A stretch of 64,000 nucleotides of DNA from an uncultured Bacteroidales bacterium. Its GTDB lineage: Bacteria; Bacteroidota; Bacteroidia; Bacteroidales; UBA932. Numbering within the stretch: the stretch's first letter is position 1; the number at the start of each line of letters is the position of its first letter. The stretch spans positions 62,001 through 126,000 of the forward strand of contig ONRD01000001.1 in NCBI GenBank assembly GCA_900320185.1, given 5' to 3'. Shown one piece after another: positions 8,976 to 17,321 of this stretch. A program made the translations under genes and the position numbers. Below the pieces are notes generated by a model. The model was not told the origin of the DNA. It was given only the letters and a program-made list of their open reading frames with translations, and made no database searches.

Positions 8976-9404
8976 ATGAACAAAGAAGAGATCAAGCAGT
9001 TCATGCCGCACCGCGAACCGATGCTGCTTATCGAAGAGGCAACCATCGACGAGACAGGGGCCGCACATGCCAAGTACACCATCAAGGAAGACGAATTCTT
9101 CACCAGGGGCCACTTCCCCGGGAATCCGATCGTCCCCGGTGTCATCCTGTGCGAAATAATGGCCCAGAGCTGCGCCATCCTCGTGAAAGACGAGATCCCC
9201 GGCCACATCACCCTTTACGCCGGCCTCAACGAGGTGCGCTTCAAGAACTCCGTCCGGCCCGGTGACACTTGCGAAGTCACTGCGCGGATAGACGAGAGGA
9301 AGGGGCAGCTCTTCTTCTGCACGGCAAAGTTGGAAGTGAACGGAAAACTCTGCTGCAAGGGGAAACCCATCTTCTCGCTGGTCCCCATAGAAAACGGGAA
9401 ATAA
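8976..9404 (+). CDS. 3-hydroxyacyl-ACP dehydratase (FabZ family)
   Basis: 142 residues from ATG 8976; an in-frame start further upstream would overlap the fabF-like gene. The hot-dog fold signature MPHREPMLLIEEA and the catalytic segment GHFPGNPIVPGVILCEIMAQ are both present, with the active-site His in HFPGNP and the helix Glu in CEIMAQ. It removes water from 3-hydroxyacyl-ACP. The pseudouridine synthase gene begins 1 bp after the stop. Confidence 0.92.
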   Translation: MNKEEIKQFMPHREPMLLIEEATIDETGAAHAKYTIKEDEFFTRGHFPGNPIVPGVILCEIMAQSCAILVKDEIPGHITLYAGLNEVRFKNSVRPGDTCEVTARIDERKGQLFFCTAKLEVNGKLCCKGKPIFSLVPIENGK

Positions 9405-9405
9405 G

Positions 9406-10128
9406 ATGGGAGTCTACAGGAGGTTGCCTGAAAAGGAATTCTCCGACATCCGATCGAGGATAATCTACGAGGACAACCATATCCTCGTCTTCAACAAGCG
9501 CCCCGGTGAGATTGTCCAGGGAGACAAGACCGGGGACGAGTGCCTTGCCGAAACGTTGAAGGCCTTCATAGCGATGAGGGACGACAAGCCGGGCAGGGTG
9601 TTCATGGGCATCCCCCACAGGCTTGACCGTCCCGTAAGCGGAATCGTCGTATTCGCAAAGACATCCAAGGCCTTGTCCCGCCTTTCCTCCATGTTCAGGG
9701 AAGGGCAGGCGCACAAGACCTACTGGGCGCTATGCTGCAGCGCTCCTCCCGCTCCTGCCGGGGAACTGGACGACTGGCTGGTCCGCAACGAACAGATGAA
9801 CAAGAGCTTCATCGCAAAGGAGGGCGGAAAGGTTCCCGGTGCGAAACTGGCCAGGCTGACCTACAGGCTGCTCGGCCGGACTCAGAGGTATTTCCTCCTT
9901 GAAGTCAATCTTCTCACAGGGAGGCATCACCAGATCCGCTGCCAGCTTTCCGCGATGGGATGCCCCATAAAGGGCGACCTCAAGTACGGCGCCCCGCGTT
10001 CCAACCCCGACGGAGGCATAAGTCTTCACTCGCGCAGGATAACGTTCATCCATCCCGTCCGCGGGGACGGGATGGATTTCACGGCGGATGTCCCTGGCTC
10101 CTGGAAAGGAGCTGAGGATTTCCTTTAA
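9406..10128 (+). CDS. RluA-family RNA pseudouridine synthase
   Basis: 240 residues with the RluA catalytic core: IIYEDNHILVFNKRPG near residue 21, then PHRLDRPVSGIVVFAKT, in which the Asp of HRLDRPVSG is the catalytic aspartate. Later LTGRHHQIRCQLSAMGCPI matches the family's second signature (TGRxHQIRxH). It isomerises uridine in rRNA or tRNA. There is no S4 domain, so it belongs to the shorter subfamily; the target site cannot be told. Confidence 0.88.
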   Translation: MGVYRRLPEKEFSDIRSRIIYEDNHILVFNKRPGEIVQGDKTGDECLAETLKAFIAMRDDKPGRVFMGIPHRLDRPVSGIVVFAKTSKALSRLSSMFREGQAHKTYWALCCSAPPAPAGELDDWLVRNEQMNKSFIAKEGGKVPGAKLARLTYRLLGRTQRYFLLEVNLLTGRHHQIRCQLSAMGCPIKGDLKYGAPRSNPDGGISLHSRRITFIHPVRGDGMDFTADVPGSWKGAEDFL

Positions 10129-10134
10129 GGTCGG

Positions 10135-10752
10135 CTAGCGGTAATTCTCCGCATTCTTGAGTTCTTCCTTGGCCTTCTTGGCCTGCTTCTGGGCTTCTTT
10201 CCTGGCTTTCTCAGCCTTTTTCCTTGCCTTGTCAGCCTGTTTCTGGGCCTTCTTGCGCTCCTTTTCCGCCTTCTCCCTGGCAGCCTTGGCCTTTGCCTCG
10301 GCTATCTGGGCCTCGGTGTTCTCGTACTGGCGGGCAAGCTGTGTGGCATTCCTCCTGGCTGCCGAAGCCGCAGATCCCTTGACCAGGGAATAGCAGACCA
10401 CTTCGAACTGCCGGCGGCTCTTCTTGTAGACGAAGAACGTTTCGCCGATGTCGGCAGGGTCATATCCGGCCAGGGCGTCCTGGCGGGCCATCGCCCTTGC
10501 TTCGTTGAGGTCCTTGGACGTAGCCTTGCCGATCACTTCGACTGCGCCTCGGTCGTTGTATTTAGCTGTCAGGAAAGACTTCACCGATTCATCGATCTTT
10601 TCGTTGTCGAGAGCCTTGTACCCCTTGTCCTTAAGGACCTGGACCTGGACCTTGGAATCTTCTTTGACCTTCTTCGCCATCTTGGCACCCGGAGCACAGC
10701 CGGGAAGGACTGAAAGCATGCAGACTGCTGCTAAGAGAAAGAATTTCTTCAT
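10135..10752 (-). CDS. Lipoprotein with Lys/Ala-rich coiled-coil tail
   Basis: 205 residues. The signal peptide MKKFFLLAAVCMLSVLPGC ends in a lipobox with Cys19. The middle part (about 40-125) contains VIGKATSKDLNEARAMARQD, resembling the LPP20-like pattern of small lipoproteins. From about residue 135 to the end the protein is a long charged helix built of repeats such as KAEKERKKAQKQADKARKKA, a likely coiled coil. Probably anchored in the outer membrane; function unknown. A TAATTTTG promoter lies at 10782-10775. Confidence 0.7.
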   Translation of the reverse strand: MKKFFLLAAVCMLSVLPGCAPGAKMAKKVKEDSKVQVQVLKDKGYKALDNEKIDESVKSFLTAKYNDRGAVEVIGKATSKDLNEARAMARQDALAGYDPADIGETFFVYKKSRRQFEVVCYSLVKGSAASAARRNATQLARQYENTEAQIAEAKAKAAREKAEKERKKAQKQADKARKKAEKARKEAQKQAKKAKEELKNAENYR

Positions 10753-10774
10753 CGCGTCATTGGTTTGTCATTTT

Positions 10775-10782
10775 CAAAATTA
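10775..10782 (-). promoter_or_regulatory. Promoter box TAATTTTG for coiled-coil lipoprotein
   Basis: TAATTTTG on the minus strand, 23 bp before the lipoprotein ATG, fits TAnnTTTG. The divergent sialidase gene has only a weaker TATTTTCG at about 10795-10802. Confidence 0.45.
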
Positions 10783-10819
10783 GGGAAAAAATTGTTATTT
10801 TCGAAGAAAAAACCGGACA

Positions 10820-12445
10820 ATGCTAGCATCGTTGGTACTATCCGTCATCACAGGTGTCTCCGCCCTGGTCCACAACCCAAGGACGCCGGTAATCGTAGAC
10901 CGTCCCTACAACATTGTCTCCGAAGTGAATATCCCTCTCAAGGAAGCCGTCGAAGCGGACGGGGTCATCGAGCTTGCACTCGAAGACATCCCCAGGAAGG
11001 CGGTCAGGAGCGTGAGGCTGATGTACACCGGAACGGCCAAGCCCCTTGTCTCAGGGACAGGTTCGGCGGTGTTCCGCCAGCATTTCAACCAGTGGGCCGG
11101 AGGATGGAGCCTCTGGCACGATCCTGAATATTCCCTGGAACTTGCCAGGTGCAGGCCGGGAAAGGACGGTCCGGTCCTTCTCCGATTCCACCATAGGCTC
11201 GTCGCGGATGACAACTACTTCTATGTCAGCCTGGAACTTGATTCACGGAAGATGGACATCTCCGAGAGTTTCCTTTGCGAAGTCCGTTCGGCCTGCCTGG
11301 ATGCCGGCGAAGGGATGCAACCCCTGGAGGTCCGGCAGGACGGCTTTCCGAGGCGCTATGCGGGCGTTGCCGTCCGCAACCATCTGGATGACGGCGTCGA
11401 CAGCTACCGCATTCCCGGCCTGGTCCGCACCGTCAAGGGCACCCTTGTCGCAGTCTACGACATAAGGCGGGATTCATCCTTCGACCTGAACGGAGACATC
11501 GACATCGGGGTGAGCCGGAGCACGGACGGAGGCAGGACCTGGGAAAAGATGAGAGTGGCCGTCGACATGGGAGAAGCCGGCGGGCTTCCAAAAGGGCAGA
11601 ATGGTGTCGGGGACCCTTGCATACTGGTGGATGACGGCACCGGGGATCTCTTCATCGCCGGCCTGTGGGCTCACGGCCGCGGAGGCGGCACGGCAATATT
11701 CACTTCCAGGACAGGAATGGACCCCATCGACGTGTCCCAGATGGTTCTGGTACGCAGCACCGACGACGGGAAGACATGGTCCGCTCCCGAGAACATCACC
11801 CCCCAGGTCAAGGAACCCGGCGAGTCGTGCTGTTTCCAGGGACCAGGAGCCGGGATCACCATGAAGGACGGTACCCTGGTCATCCCCTGCCAGTGGTGGA
11901 GCGCAGACAAGGTCCCTTCCGCCGGGATAATCTACAGCTGCGACCATGGCAAGACATGGAAACGGAGCAGGCAGGGTGTCCTGCACACGTGTGAGGCCCA
12001 GGTCGCAGAGACGACGGAAGGAACGCTGATGCTCAACATGAGGAACTACGGCACTCCCGACCACGCCAGGAAGGTGTTCACCACCGGCGACATGGGCGAC
12101 TCGTGGCAGCCCCATCCTTCGAACGGGACGCTGCAGGAACCCGTCTGCCAGGCAAGCCTGCTGAAAATCCCCGCAGGAGACAACATCCTTGGAGTGGACC
12201 TCCTGTTCTTTTCCAACCCTGCCTCCGACCCTGGGACAAGGAACCGCATCACCCTTCGCGCAAGCACGGACCTCGGCCTGAGCTGGCCATTCGCCCTGAT
12301 GCTGGACGAAGAGCACGGATGGGGTTACAGCTGCATCGCCCCGGTGGACAAGGAAACTGTCGGAATCCTTTACGAGAGCGGTTCAGCACAGCTCGTATTC
12401 CAGAAAATCAAGATAAAAGACATAGTAAAACCACAGACAAACTGA
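10820..12445 (+). CDS. Exo-alpha-sialidase (GH33, BNR repeats) with N-terminal domain
   Basis: 541 residues. A short hydrophobic start (MLASLVLSVITGVSALVHN) may be a signal peptide. Residues 25-175 form the jelly-roll domain that precedes the catalytic part in Bacteroidota sialidases. The propeller begins with the RIP motif SYRIPGLVR (Arg197), followed by Asp boxes SRSTDGGRTW, VRSTDDGKTW, SCDHGKTW, TGDMGDSW and ASTDLGLSW. LYESG near the end supplies the catalytic-site Tyr/Glu region. It would release terminal sialic acids from glycans in the periplasm or at the cell surface. The lipoprotein gene behind it starts 7 bp after the stop. Confidence 0.9.
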   Translation: MLASLVLSVITGVSALVHNPRTPVIVDRPYNIVSEVNIPLKEAVEADGVIELALEDIPRKAVRSVRLMYTGTAKPLVSGTGSAVFRQHFNQWAGGWSLWHDPEYSLELARCRPGKDGPVLLRFHHRLVADDNYFYVSLELDSRKMDISESFLCEVRSACLDAGEGMQPLEVRQDGFPRRYAGVAVRNHLDDGVDSYRIPGLVRTVKGTLVAVYDIRRDSSFDLNGDIDIGVSRSTDGGRTWEKMRVAVDMGEAGGLPKGQNGVGDPCILVDDGTGDLFIAGLWAHGRGGGTAIFTSRTGMDPIDVSQMVLVRSTDDGKTWSAPENITPQVKEPGESCCFQGPGAGITMKDGTLVIPCQWWSADKVPSAGIIYSCDHGKTWKRSRQGVLHTCEAQVAETTEGTLMLNMRNYGTPDHARKVFTTGDMGDSWQPHPSNGTLQEPVCQASLLKIPAGDNILGVDLLFFSNPASDPGTRNRITLRASTDLGLSWPFALMLDEEHGWGYSCIAPVDKETVGILYESGSAQLVFQKIKIKDIVKPQTN

Positions 12446-12452
12446 CACAACC

Positions 12453-13400
12453 ATGAAAAGATCTTTGAAACTTTCCATTTCCGTAGCCACCTTGCTGCTG
12501 CTTTGCATCGGCCTTGCCGCTGCCTGCGGGAAGAAGAACCCGGACGGGGGCAATGAACAGAAGGAAGAAGGCACCAAGCCCTCCAAGACATATTCGGAAT
12601 TCACCCTGTCACTGATGACCTTCAACATCGCAGTCGACAACCAGAGCGCCGAAACGGGCTGGGAGGCCAGGAAGGGAGCCGTGGTCAAGATGCTCAACAA
12701 AGTCAAACCTATGCTCATAGGGTTGCAGGAGGCCCAGGCACACGAGATCACCTACCTGTCCAAGCACGGTCCCAAGTACGCCCGCTACGGCATCGGCCGC
12801 GATTCGGGAAAATCTCCGTCCCTGCAGGACAACTATGCGGCGGAAGAGACCATGATGATCATGTGGCTTCCGGACTCCCTCGAGGCTTTGAAGCATGGTA
12901 CTTTCTGGCTCTCCAAAACCCCGGAGACCCCCGGAATCGGATGGGATGCGGCATGCAACCGCAACGTCAACTGGATCCACTTCCGCCACAAGGTCACAAA
13001 GCAGGAGTTCTTCTTCTTCAACACCCACCTGGACCACAAGGGAACCACTGCGCGCGAAGAGTCGATAAAGCTCATCAACGACCGGATGAAGGAACTCAAT
13101 CCCGACGGCCTTCCGGTCTTCCTCTCTGCCGACTTCAATGCGAAGCAGGGCAACAAGATATTCGCTCCCATCAAAGAGTGGATGAAGTCCACCCGTGACG
13201 TAGCTCCTGATTCCGATGCATCCAAGAACACCTTCAACGGTTACAGCGCCCCGAAGAGCCAGATAGACCACATATTCTTCTACGAGGGCAAGGAAGGCAA
13301 GGTGAAACCGCTTACCTTCAAGGTCCTTGATGACAATTACGGAGCCACCTGGATCTCCGACCACTTCCCCGTGGTCGCGACCTACAGGTACTCCAGGTAG
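12453..13400 (+). CDS. Endonuclease/exonuclease/phosphatase-family lipoprotein
   Basis: 315 residues with a lipoprotein signal peptide (LLCIGLAAAC, Cys25). The EEP fold is clear: LMTFNIAVDN near residue 50, GLQEAQ (metal Glu), NTHLDHKGTTAREESIKLI, LSADFNA (catalytic Asp-Asn) and WISDHFPVVA (His). Secreted Bacteroidota members are usually phosphodiesterases or sphingomyelinase-like enzymes rather than DNases. Co-transcription with the sialidase, 7 bp away, suggests that the two act on host-derived glycoconjugates, which is inference. Confidence 0.82.
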   Translation: MKRSLKLSISVATLLLLCIGLAAACGKKNPDGGNEQKEEGTKPSKTYSEFTLSLMTFNIAVDNQSAETGWEARKGAVVKMLNKVKPMLIGLQEAQAHEITYLSKHGPKYARYGIGRDSGKSPSLQDNYAAEETMMIMWLPDSLEALKHGTFWLSKTPETPGIGWDAACNRNVNWIHFRHKVTKQEFFFFNTHLDHKGTTAREESIKLINDRMKELNPDGLPVFLSADFNAKQGNKIFAPIKEWMKSTRDVAPDSDASKNTFNGYSAPKSQIDHIFFYEGKEGKVKPLTFKVLDDNYGATWISDHFPVVATYRYSR

Positions 13401-13409
13401 AGATCACTC

Positions 13410-13634
13410 TCACAGCATCCGGCTCGCCACATAGTCTCTCAGCCAGTCCGACGGCGTCTGTCCCATGTTGAGCTTGAACGCCATGTTGAAGGAGACGACC
13501 GAGTGGAATCCGGACATTTCGGCCACCTCCGAGACCTTCAGCCTCGGATCCTGCCTCATGAGTCCCAAGGCGTACTGTATCCGGTGGTAATTGACGTACT
13601 GCCTGAAATTCCGGCCTGACATCAGGTTTATGGT
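13410..13634 (-). pseudogene. 3' fragment of a membrane AraC-type regulator split by the island
   Basis: The minus-strand frame encodes the C-terminal part of an AraC-family HTH: INLMSGRNFRQYVNYHRIQY then LKVSEVAEMSGFHSVVSFNM and MGQTPSDWLRDYV. The first codons that belong to the gene start at the GGT/ACC core near 13634; upstream the sequence becomes AT-rich island DNA. The missing N-terminal part, ending YSNKLYLSKT, is at 30662-31525 in the same orientation. Joining LYLSKT to INLMSGR gives an uninterrupted AraC domain, so this gene was cut by insertion of the element. Confidence 0.85.
13632..13634 (+). other. Left attachment-site core (GGT)
   Basis: The host reading frame of the split regulator is intact up to this trinucleotide (ACC on the coding strand, a Thr codon), then diverges. 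The exact cross-over dinucleotide cannot be fixed without an uninterrupted target. ATAATTTCTG lies just inside (13648-13657) and recurs inverted inside the right end (30637-30628). Confidence 0.6.
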
Positions 13635-13680
13635 TTTATATATTTTGATAATTTCTGTTCCATAACTCAAGAATTGTAGT

Positions 13681-13688
13681 TATATTTG
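13681..13688 (+). promoter_or_regulatory. Promoter box TATATTTG for serine recombinase
   Basis: TATATTTG lies 23 bp before ATG 13712, inside the left end of the island. It shows that the island uses host-type promoters. Confidence 0.6.
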
Positions 13689-13711
13689 TAACCGGCAATA
13701 CTACATTGATT

Positions 13712-15391
13712 ATGAAAGCAATAGGACTTATCAGAGTATCTACTTTAGTACAGGATTTACAACAGCAGGCTGAAGTAGTAAAGAATGAAATGATTAAGGA
13801 TGGTTATATTAATGATCCGGAGCATATCATTCTGATAGAAGATAAGGAGTCAGCTACAAAATTGTCAGAAGAGGAAAGACAAGGCCTGAATAAAATGAAG
13901 GCCAATATTGAATCCGACCCTGATATAAATCGTGTCTATGTATTTGAACTATCTCGCCTGTCACGACGCCCGGAGATATTGTATTCCATAAGGGACTATC
14001 TTATAAAGAAGAACATTAACCTAATCGTTCTTAAGCCCTACATGAGGCTGTTTGAAGATGATGGGACAATCTCACCTGCAGGAAGTATAATGTTCGGAAT
14101 CTTCGGAGCCATGAGTGAGCAGGAAGGATACATCCGTAAAGAAAGGTTCAAACGAGGAAAGATGAAAGCCCAACTGGAAGGGAAAAGCCTCGGCAACTGG
14201 CTTCCACTTGGTTATACCACTGATTCCGAAAGACATATCATAGTAGATGAAGAAAAGGCCAATCTCGTGCGAAAGATCTTTACGATGTGTGTCAATGACA
14301 ACAAAAGTACCACGGTCATAGCAAGAGAGTTGACAGAGACTGGTGAATACCCGACCAAAAGCACCATTCGTGGACATTCTTCTTCAATCTTGAACATACT
14401 TCGTAATACGGCATACATCGGGAAAGCTCCTTATAATAAAAAAGATAAAAAAGAAAACTATAACCAGTACCCAAGAATCATCCCCACTGAGTTGTTCGAA
14501 AAAGCCCAAGAGTTGCTGAGCAATCGTAAGAAGTTACCTAAAACAGGGCATAAGAACATCTACTACTGCAAAGGATTACTTGTAGACAAGAATAGTGGGA
14601 GAGTATTAAGGGCTACACCAGCAGTTGCCTCTTATGGGTTCACTAGCGACAGAAGCGACCCTGTTAAGTATCCTACGATTACGGTTCCAATCAACCTGTT
14701 CGATAGCTTTGCTTGGCATCTTACGGTACAGTATCATAAGAAGAATGTTCCTATTGACACCCAAAAGATGCGAGCCGAACTCTTAAAAGAGATTAATATA
14801 CTTAATAAAAAAGCCGAGACAGGGAAGAAACAACTCACCGAATTAGAAAGCCGTATTGAGAAGATTCAGGAGCGTATTATATCTGGCAAGTTGAAAGAAG
14901 CGCTTGGAGATAAGATGCTCAATGAGATTTACCAGCAACAGGAAGAAATCCTTGATATGATTCCCCATTGGGAGACGGAGGCTTTCAACAAATCCGCATA
15001 CTGGCATGCCACAGCAATGATAGATGATGATGGTGCAGCAAAGGATCTAAGTTCAGTCACAGACCATGAAAAAAGACAACAATTAATTCATGAAGTTATA
15101 GAGAAAATAATTGTAGAGAAGGGCGGAATCCCTGAAAAAGGGCGAATTAGAAAGAGAGGATTAGGGGTTAAGTACGGGACAATGGAGGTTCATTACGAAA
15201 ACGGAACGGTTGAACAATATAAATATAATTCTTATACGAAGAAGTGTTTTACTATGGATGATGTTGAGGTTCCGTATGAGTTCGTTCTACGAATCAAAGG
15301 GCAACAACATCAACCTGGATATAAGATAATTAATAAGAAGATGAGAGAGAGGCTAAAAGCGGAGAAGGAAAGCAAGAAGTCAAAATCATAA
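13712..15391 (+). CDS. Large serine recombinase (integrase)
   Basis: 559 residues from ATG 13712 (a TTG six bases upstream is also in frame). Residues 1-150 are a resolvase domain with IRVST (catalytic Ser10), YVFELSRLSRRPE and GIFGAMSEQEGYIRKERFKRG. Residues 165-275 are the recombinase DNA-binding domain (LPLGYTTD, IFTMCVNDNKSTTVIARELT, LRNTAYIGKAPY). A coiled coil follows at about 365-425 (LLKEINILNKKAETGKKQLT). The zinc ribbon is degenerate: the usual CxxC pairs are missing, with only YYCKGLL. It should integrate and excise the island at the split regulator. Confidence 0.9.
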   Translation: MKAIGLIRVSTLVQDLQQQAEVVKNEMIKDGYINDPEHIILIEDKESATKLSEEERQGLNKMKANIESDPDINRVYVFELSRLSRRPEILYSIRDYLIKKNINLIVLKPYMRLFEDDGTISPAGSIMFGIFGAMSEQEGYIRKERFKRGKMKAQLEGKSLGNWLPLGYTTDSERHIIVDEEKANLVRKIFTMCVNDNKSTTVIARELTETGEYPTKSTIRGHSSSILNILRNTAYIGKAPYNKKDKKENYNQYPRIIPTELFEKAQELLSNRKKLPKTGHKNIYYCKGLLVDKNSGRVLRATPAVASYGFTSDRSDPVKYPTITVPINLFDSFAWHLTVQYHKKNVPIDTQKMRAELLKEINILNKKAETGKKQLTELESRIEKIQERIISGKLKEALGDKMLNEIYQQQEEILDMIPHWETEAFNKSAYWHATAMIDDDGAAKDLSSVTDHEKRQQLIHEVIEKIIVEKGGIPEKGRIRKRGLGVKYGTMEVHYENGTVEQYKYNSYTKKCFTMDDVEVPYEFVLRIKGQQHQPGYKIINKKMRERLKAEKESKKSKS

Positions 15392-15425
15392 ATCTCACAT
15401 TTTCAGCGCATTAGCAGCACAAAAA

Positions 15426-15457
15426 TTGTCATGTCTCACGGGTTATGGTTATATTTG
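15426..15457 (+). promoter_or_regulatory. Promoter (TTG, 21 bp, TATATTTG) for tyrosine recombinase
   Basis: TTG at 15426-15428 and TATATTTG at 15450-15457 have the Bacteroidota -33/-7 spacing. The box overlaps an upstream in-frame start, which fixes the real start at ATG 15480. Confidence 0.6.
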
Positions 15458-15479
15458 TACTAACAAAAAAGAAACAGAT

Positions 15480-16076
15480 ATGACTACTTTAACAACCCAT
15501 CATTCGACTAGCGATTATCTCCCTTGGGACACGATGCTCTCCCTTGTCCGGAAGCTCTATCGGGACAAAAATTATACAATGAGCCTGTACATCGGGTGCG
15601 GAGCATTCTTCGGACTCCGTGTCAGCGATACCAAGCGGCTGACTTGGGCGATGCTCCTCAACGACACAACTTTCTCCATCATCGAACAGAAGACACAGAA
15701 GCAAAGGACAATTAAGATCAATCCCGACTTCCAGAACCACATCCGTAAATGTTATACGGCGTTGAGGATTCGAGACATCAACTCCCCCTGCTTCATCTCC
15801 CAGAAGAACACCGTATATAGTACACAACGGCTGAATGTGGTACTAAAGGAAATAAAAGACCAGTACAAGGTCAAGGACATCGACCATTTCAGCAACCACA
15901 GCCTCCGGAAATGCTTCGGCCGTAAAGTAGTAGAGATGTCTGGGGAAAACAGTGAAATGGCCTTAATCAAGCTTTCCGAACTGTTCAATCACAGCAGCGT
16001 GAATGTGACCAGAAGATATCTAGGGTTGAGGCAGGAAGAGCTGCTGAACACCTACGACTGTCTGGACTTCTCATAA
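15480..16076 (+). CDS. Short tyrosine recombinase, catalytic domain only
   Basis: 198 residues, well below the 300-400 of ordinary integrases. Nearly the whole protein is the catalytic domain: GAFFGLRVSDTKRLTW (first Arg), NHSLRKCFGRKV (HxLR box), LFNHSSVNVTRRYLGL (His and nucleophile Tyr of the HSSxxxTxRYL type). The N-terminal arm-binding or core-binding domain is nearly absent. Such short recombinases could invert or excise DNA within the element or act on the 12-bp inverted repeats that follow; which is unknown. Compared with its neighbours its DNA is richer in G and C, so it may have joined the island separately. Confidence 0.8.
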   Translation: MTTLTTHHSTSDYLPWDTMLSLVRKLYRDKNYTMSLYIGCGAFFGLRVSDTKRLTWAMLLNDTTFSIIEQKTQKQRTIKINPDFQNHIRKCYTALRIRDINSPCFISQKNTVYSTQRLNVVLKEIKDQYKVKDIDHFSNHSLRKCFGRKVVEMSGENSEMALIKLSELFNHSSVNVTRRYLGLRQEELLNTYDCLDFS

Positions 16077-16304
16077 TCAGGAATAAATGGTTATCGGCTT
16101 TAATTTCAAATAACCTATTTGCTTGCGCCTGTCGTAAAAGTAGATATAGTGGTTGTTGTCCACTCTCTTGTAGGATGCGGTTATATGCTTCTGTTCTTCA
16201 GGATCGGTCAAAGTTTCGAAGAACTGCATGTTGTTGAAATAGAAAGCAGGTCTAAGTCCAGTGATTAATGCACTTTCATTAAGTGTCTCGACGATGTTTT
16301 TCAT
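16077..16304 (-). CDS. Small unknown protein (75 aa)
   Basis: Starts MKNIVETLNESALITGLRPA; contains SYKRVDNNHYIYFYDRRKQI and no membrane segment or recognisable motif. It lies tail-to-tail with the tyrosine recombinase (stop codons abut) and its start is 38 bp from the first 12-bp arm of repeat cluster A. I do not recognise it. Confidence 0.5.
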   Translation of the reverse strand: MKNIVETLNESALITGLRPAFYFNNMQFFETLTDPEEQKHITASYKRVDNNHYIYFYDRRKQIGYLKLKPITIYS

Positions 16305-16342
16305 AGTATCTTTTTATTAATAATACCTCATTATCAAGACAA

Positions 16343-16450
16343 TAGTTTACTGGATTATCTCATACAAGACTTGTCCAGTAAACTATTTATTTAGATTCTT
16401 GATAGATATTATATATAATTAATCGAACTGCGACTAATTAGTTTACTAGG
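16343..16450. repeat. Inverted-repeat cluster A (three 12-bp arms)
   Basis: Arm TAGTTTACTGGA at 16343-16354, TCCAGTAAACTA at 16374-16385, and the variant TAGTTTACTAGG at 16439-16450. The last two form a long pair with a 53-bp AT-rich centre; the first two form a short pair with a 19-bp spacer. The third arm overlaps the stop codon of the following minus-strand gene. One of five such sites in the island. Confidence 0.85.
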
Positions 16451-17301
16451 ACTTCTACGAATCCATACTTTCGGCAATCTGGACCAATCCATTTTTTCCA
16501 CTCGTTCCTGTTCTTCGGATTGTCCTTGGCAGTCTTTATACATTGAGCCAGATGTGATTTCTTGATGCCAGTTTTGGCCATCAAATCATTTCTCGTAGAA
16601 TAGACACCGACAACTTCACCAGTTTCAATATCAACTTGCTTAATCTCACACTGCCTGCTCTTTCTTCCTGCGGAAACCGGAATAATTACCCACTTGTTCT
16701 CAATGCCATTCTCTGCGAACTTAAGCAGTTTGGCCAGTTGTTCTACATTAAGATATTGAAGTGTCTCCCAGATGAACTGATAAACCTCATAATCAGTCGC
16801 TAATCCGTTCTCGGTGTTGAGGTCATCATTACAGCCGAGTTCAAATTCCAGATCTTCCGGACTTGCCCAGTCATCCGGTTCTGGAATCTGATCATATCGT
16901 TCAACATATGATTCATGTTTACCACCAAACCACCACAAACTGCGATATACATTCAGAAAGGCTTCTCTTTCATACTGAAGTTTCTTAATCTCACGATAGT
17001 TTTTCTCCTCGTCTTGCTTGAGCTGACCGATTTCGTAATCTATCTGATTATGTCGTAGAAGTTTTTGGTAAATCATGTCAATTTTTTCATTACTTGCCCA
17101 GGATGACTTTATATATGCTATGACACGACTTGGATTAGAATGATACTTCTCGGTCAGTATTTTAATCATCGGACTGTCCTTTTCTTCCGGCTTCAACTTG
17201 TATGTTCGATAATACTTGAACCACCATGTCGTAGCATAGACACCCAGTCTTTTATATAAAGCGACTAATTCGTCTTGTGTATATTCGTCTATCTTTTTCA
17301 T
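16438..17301 (-). CDS. Unknown protein with NUMOD1-like C-terminal domain
   Basis: 287 residues from ATG 17301. A frame extension to 17343 crosses a promoter box (17348-17341) and is rejected. The N-terminal 120 residues are charged and helical (EYTQDELVALYKRLGVYATT), then an acidic region PEPDDWASPEDLEFELG. The end, VDIETGEVVGVYSTRNDLMA followed by KTGIKKSHLAQCI, looks like a NUMOD1 DNA-binding module, which often accompanies homing or element-encoded nucleases. No nuclease motif is evident. The gene is bracketed by repeat clusters A and B as mirror images, so it is a candidate for the protein that binds them. Confidence 0.6.
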   Translation of the reverse strand: MKKIDEYTQDELVALYKRLGVYATTWWFKYYRTYKLKPEEKDSPMIKILTEKYHSNPSRVIAYIKSSWASNEKIDMIYQKLLRHNQIDYEIGQLKQDEEKNYREIKKLQYEREAFLNVYRSLWWFGGKHESYVERYDQIPEPDDWASPEDLEFELGCNDDLNTENGLATDYEVYQFIWETLQYLNVEQLAKLLKFAENGIENKWVIIPVSAGRKSRQCEIKQVDIETGEVVGVYSTRNDLMAKTGIKKSHLAQCIKTAKDNPKNRNEWKKWIGPDCRKYGFVEVLVN

Positions 17302-17321
17302 TCCTATTTGTACTTTATATT

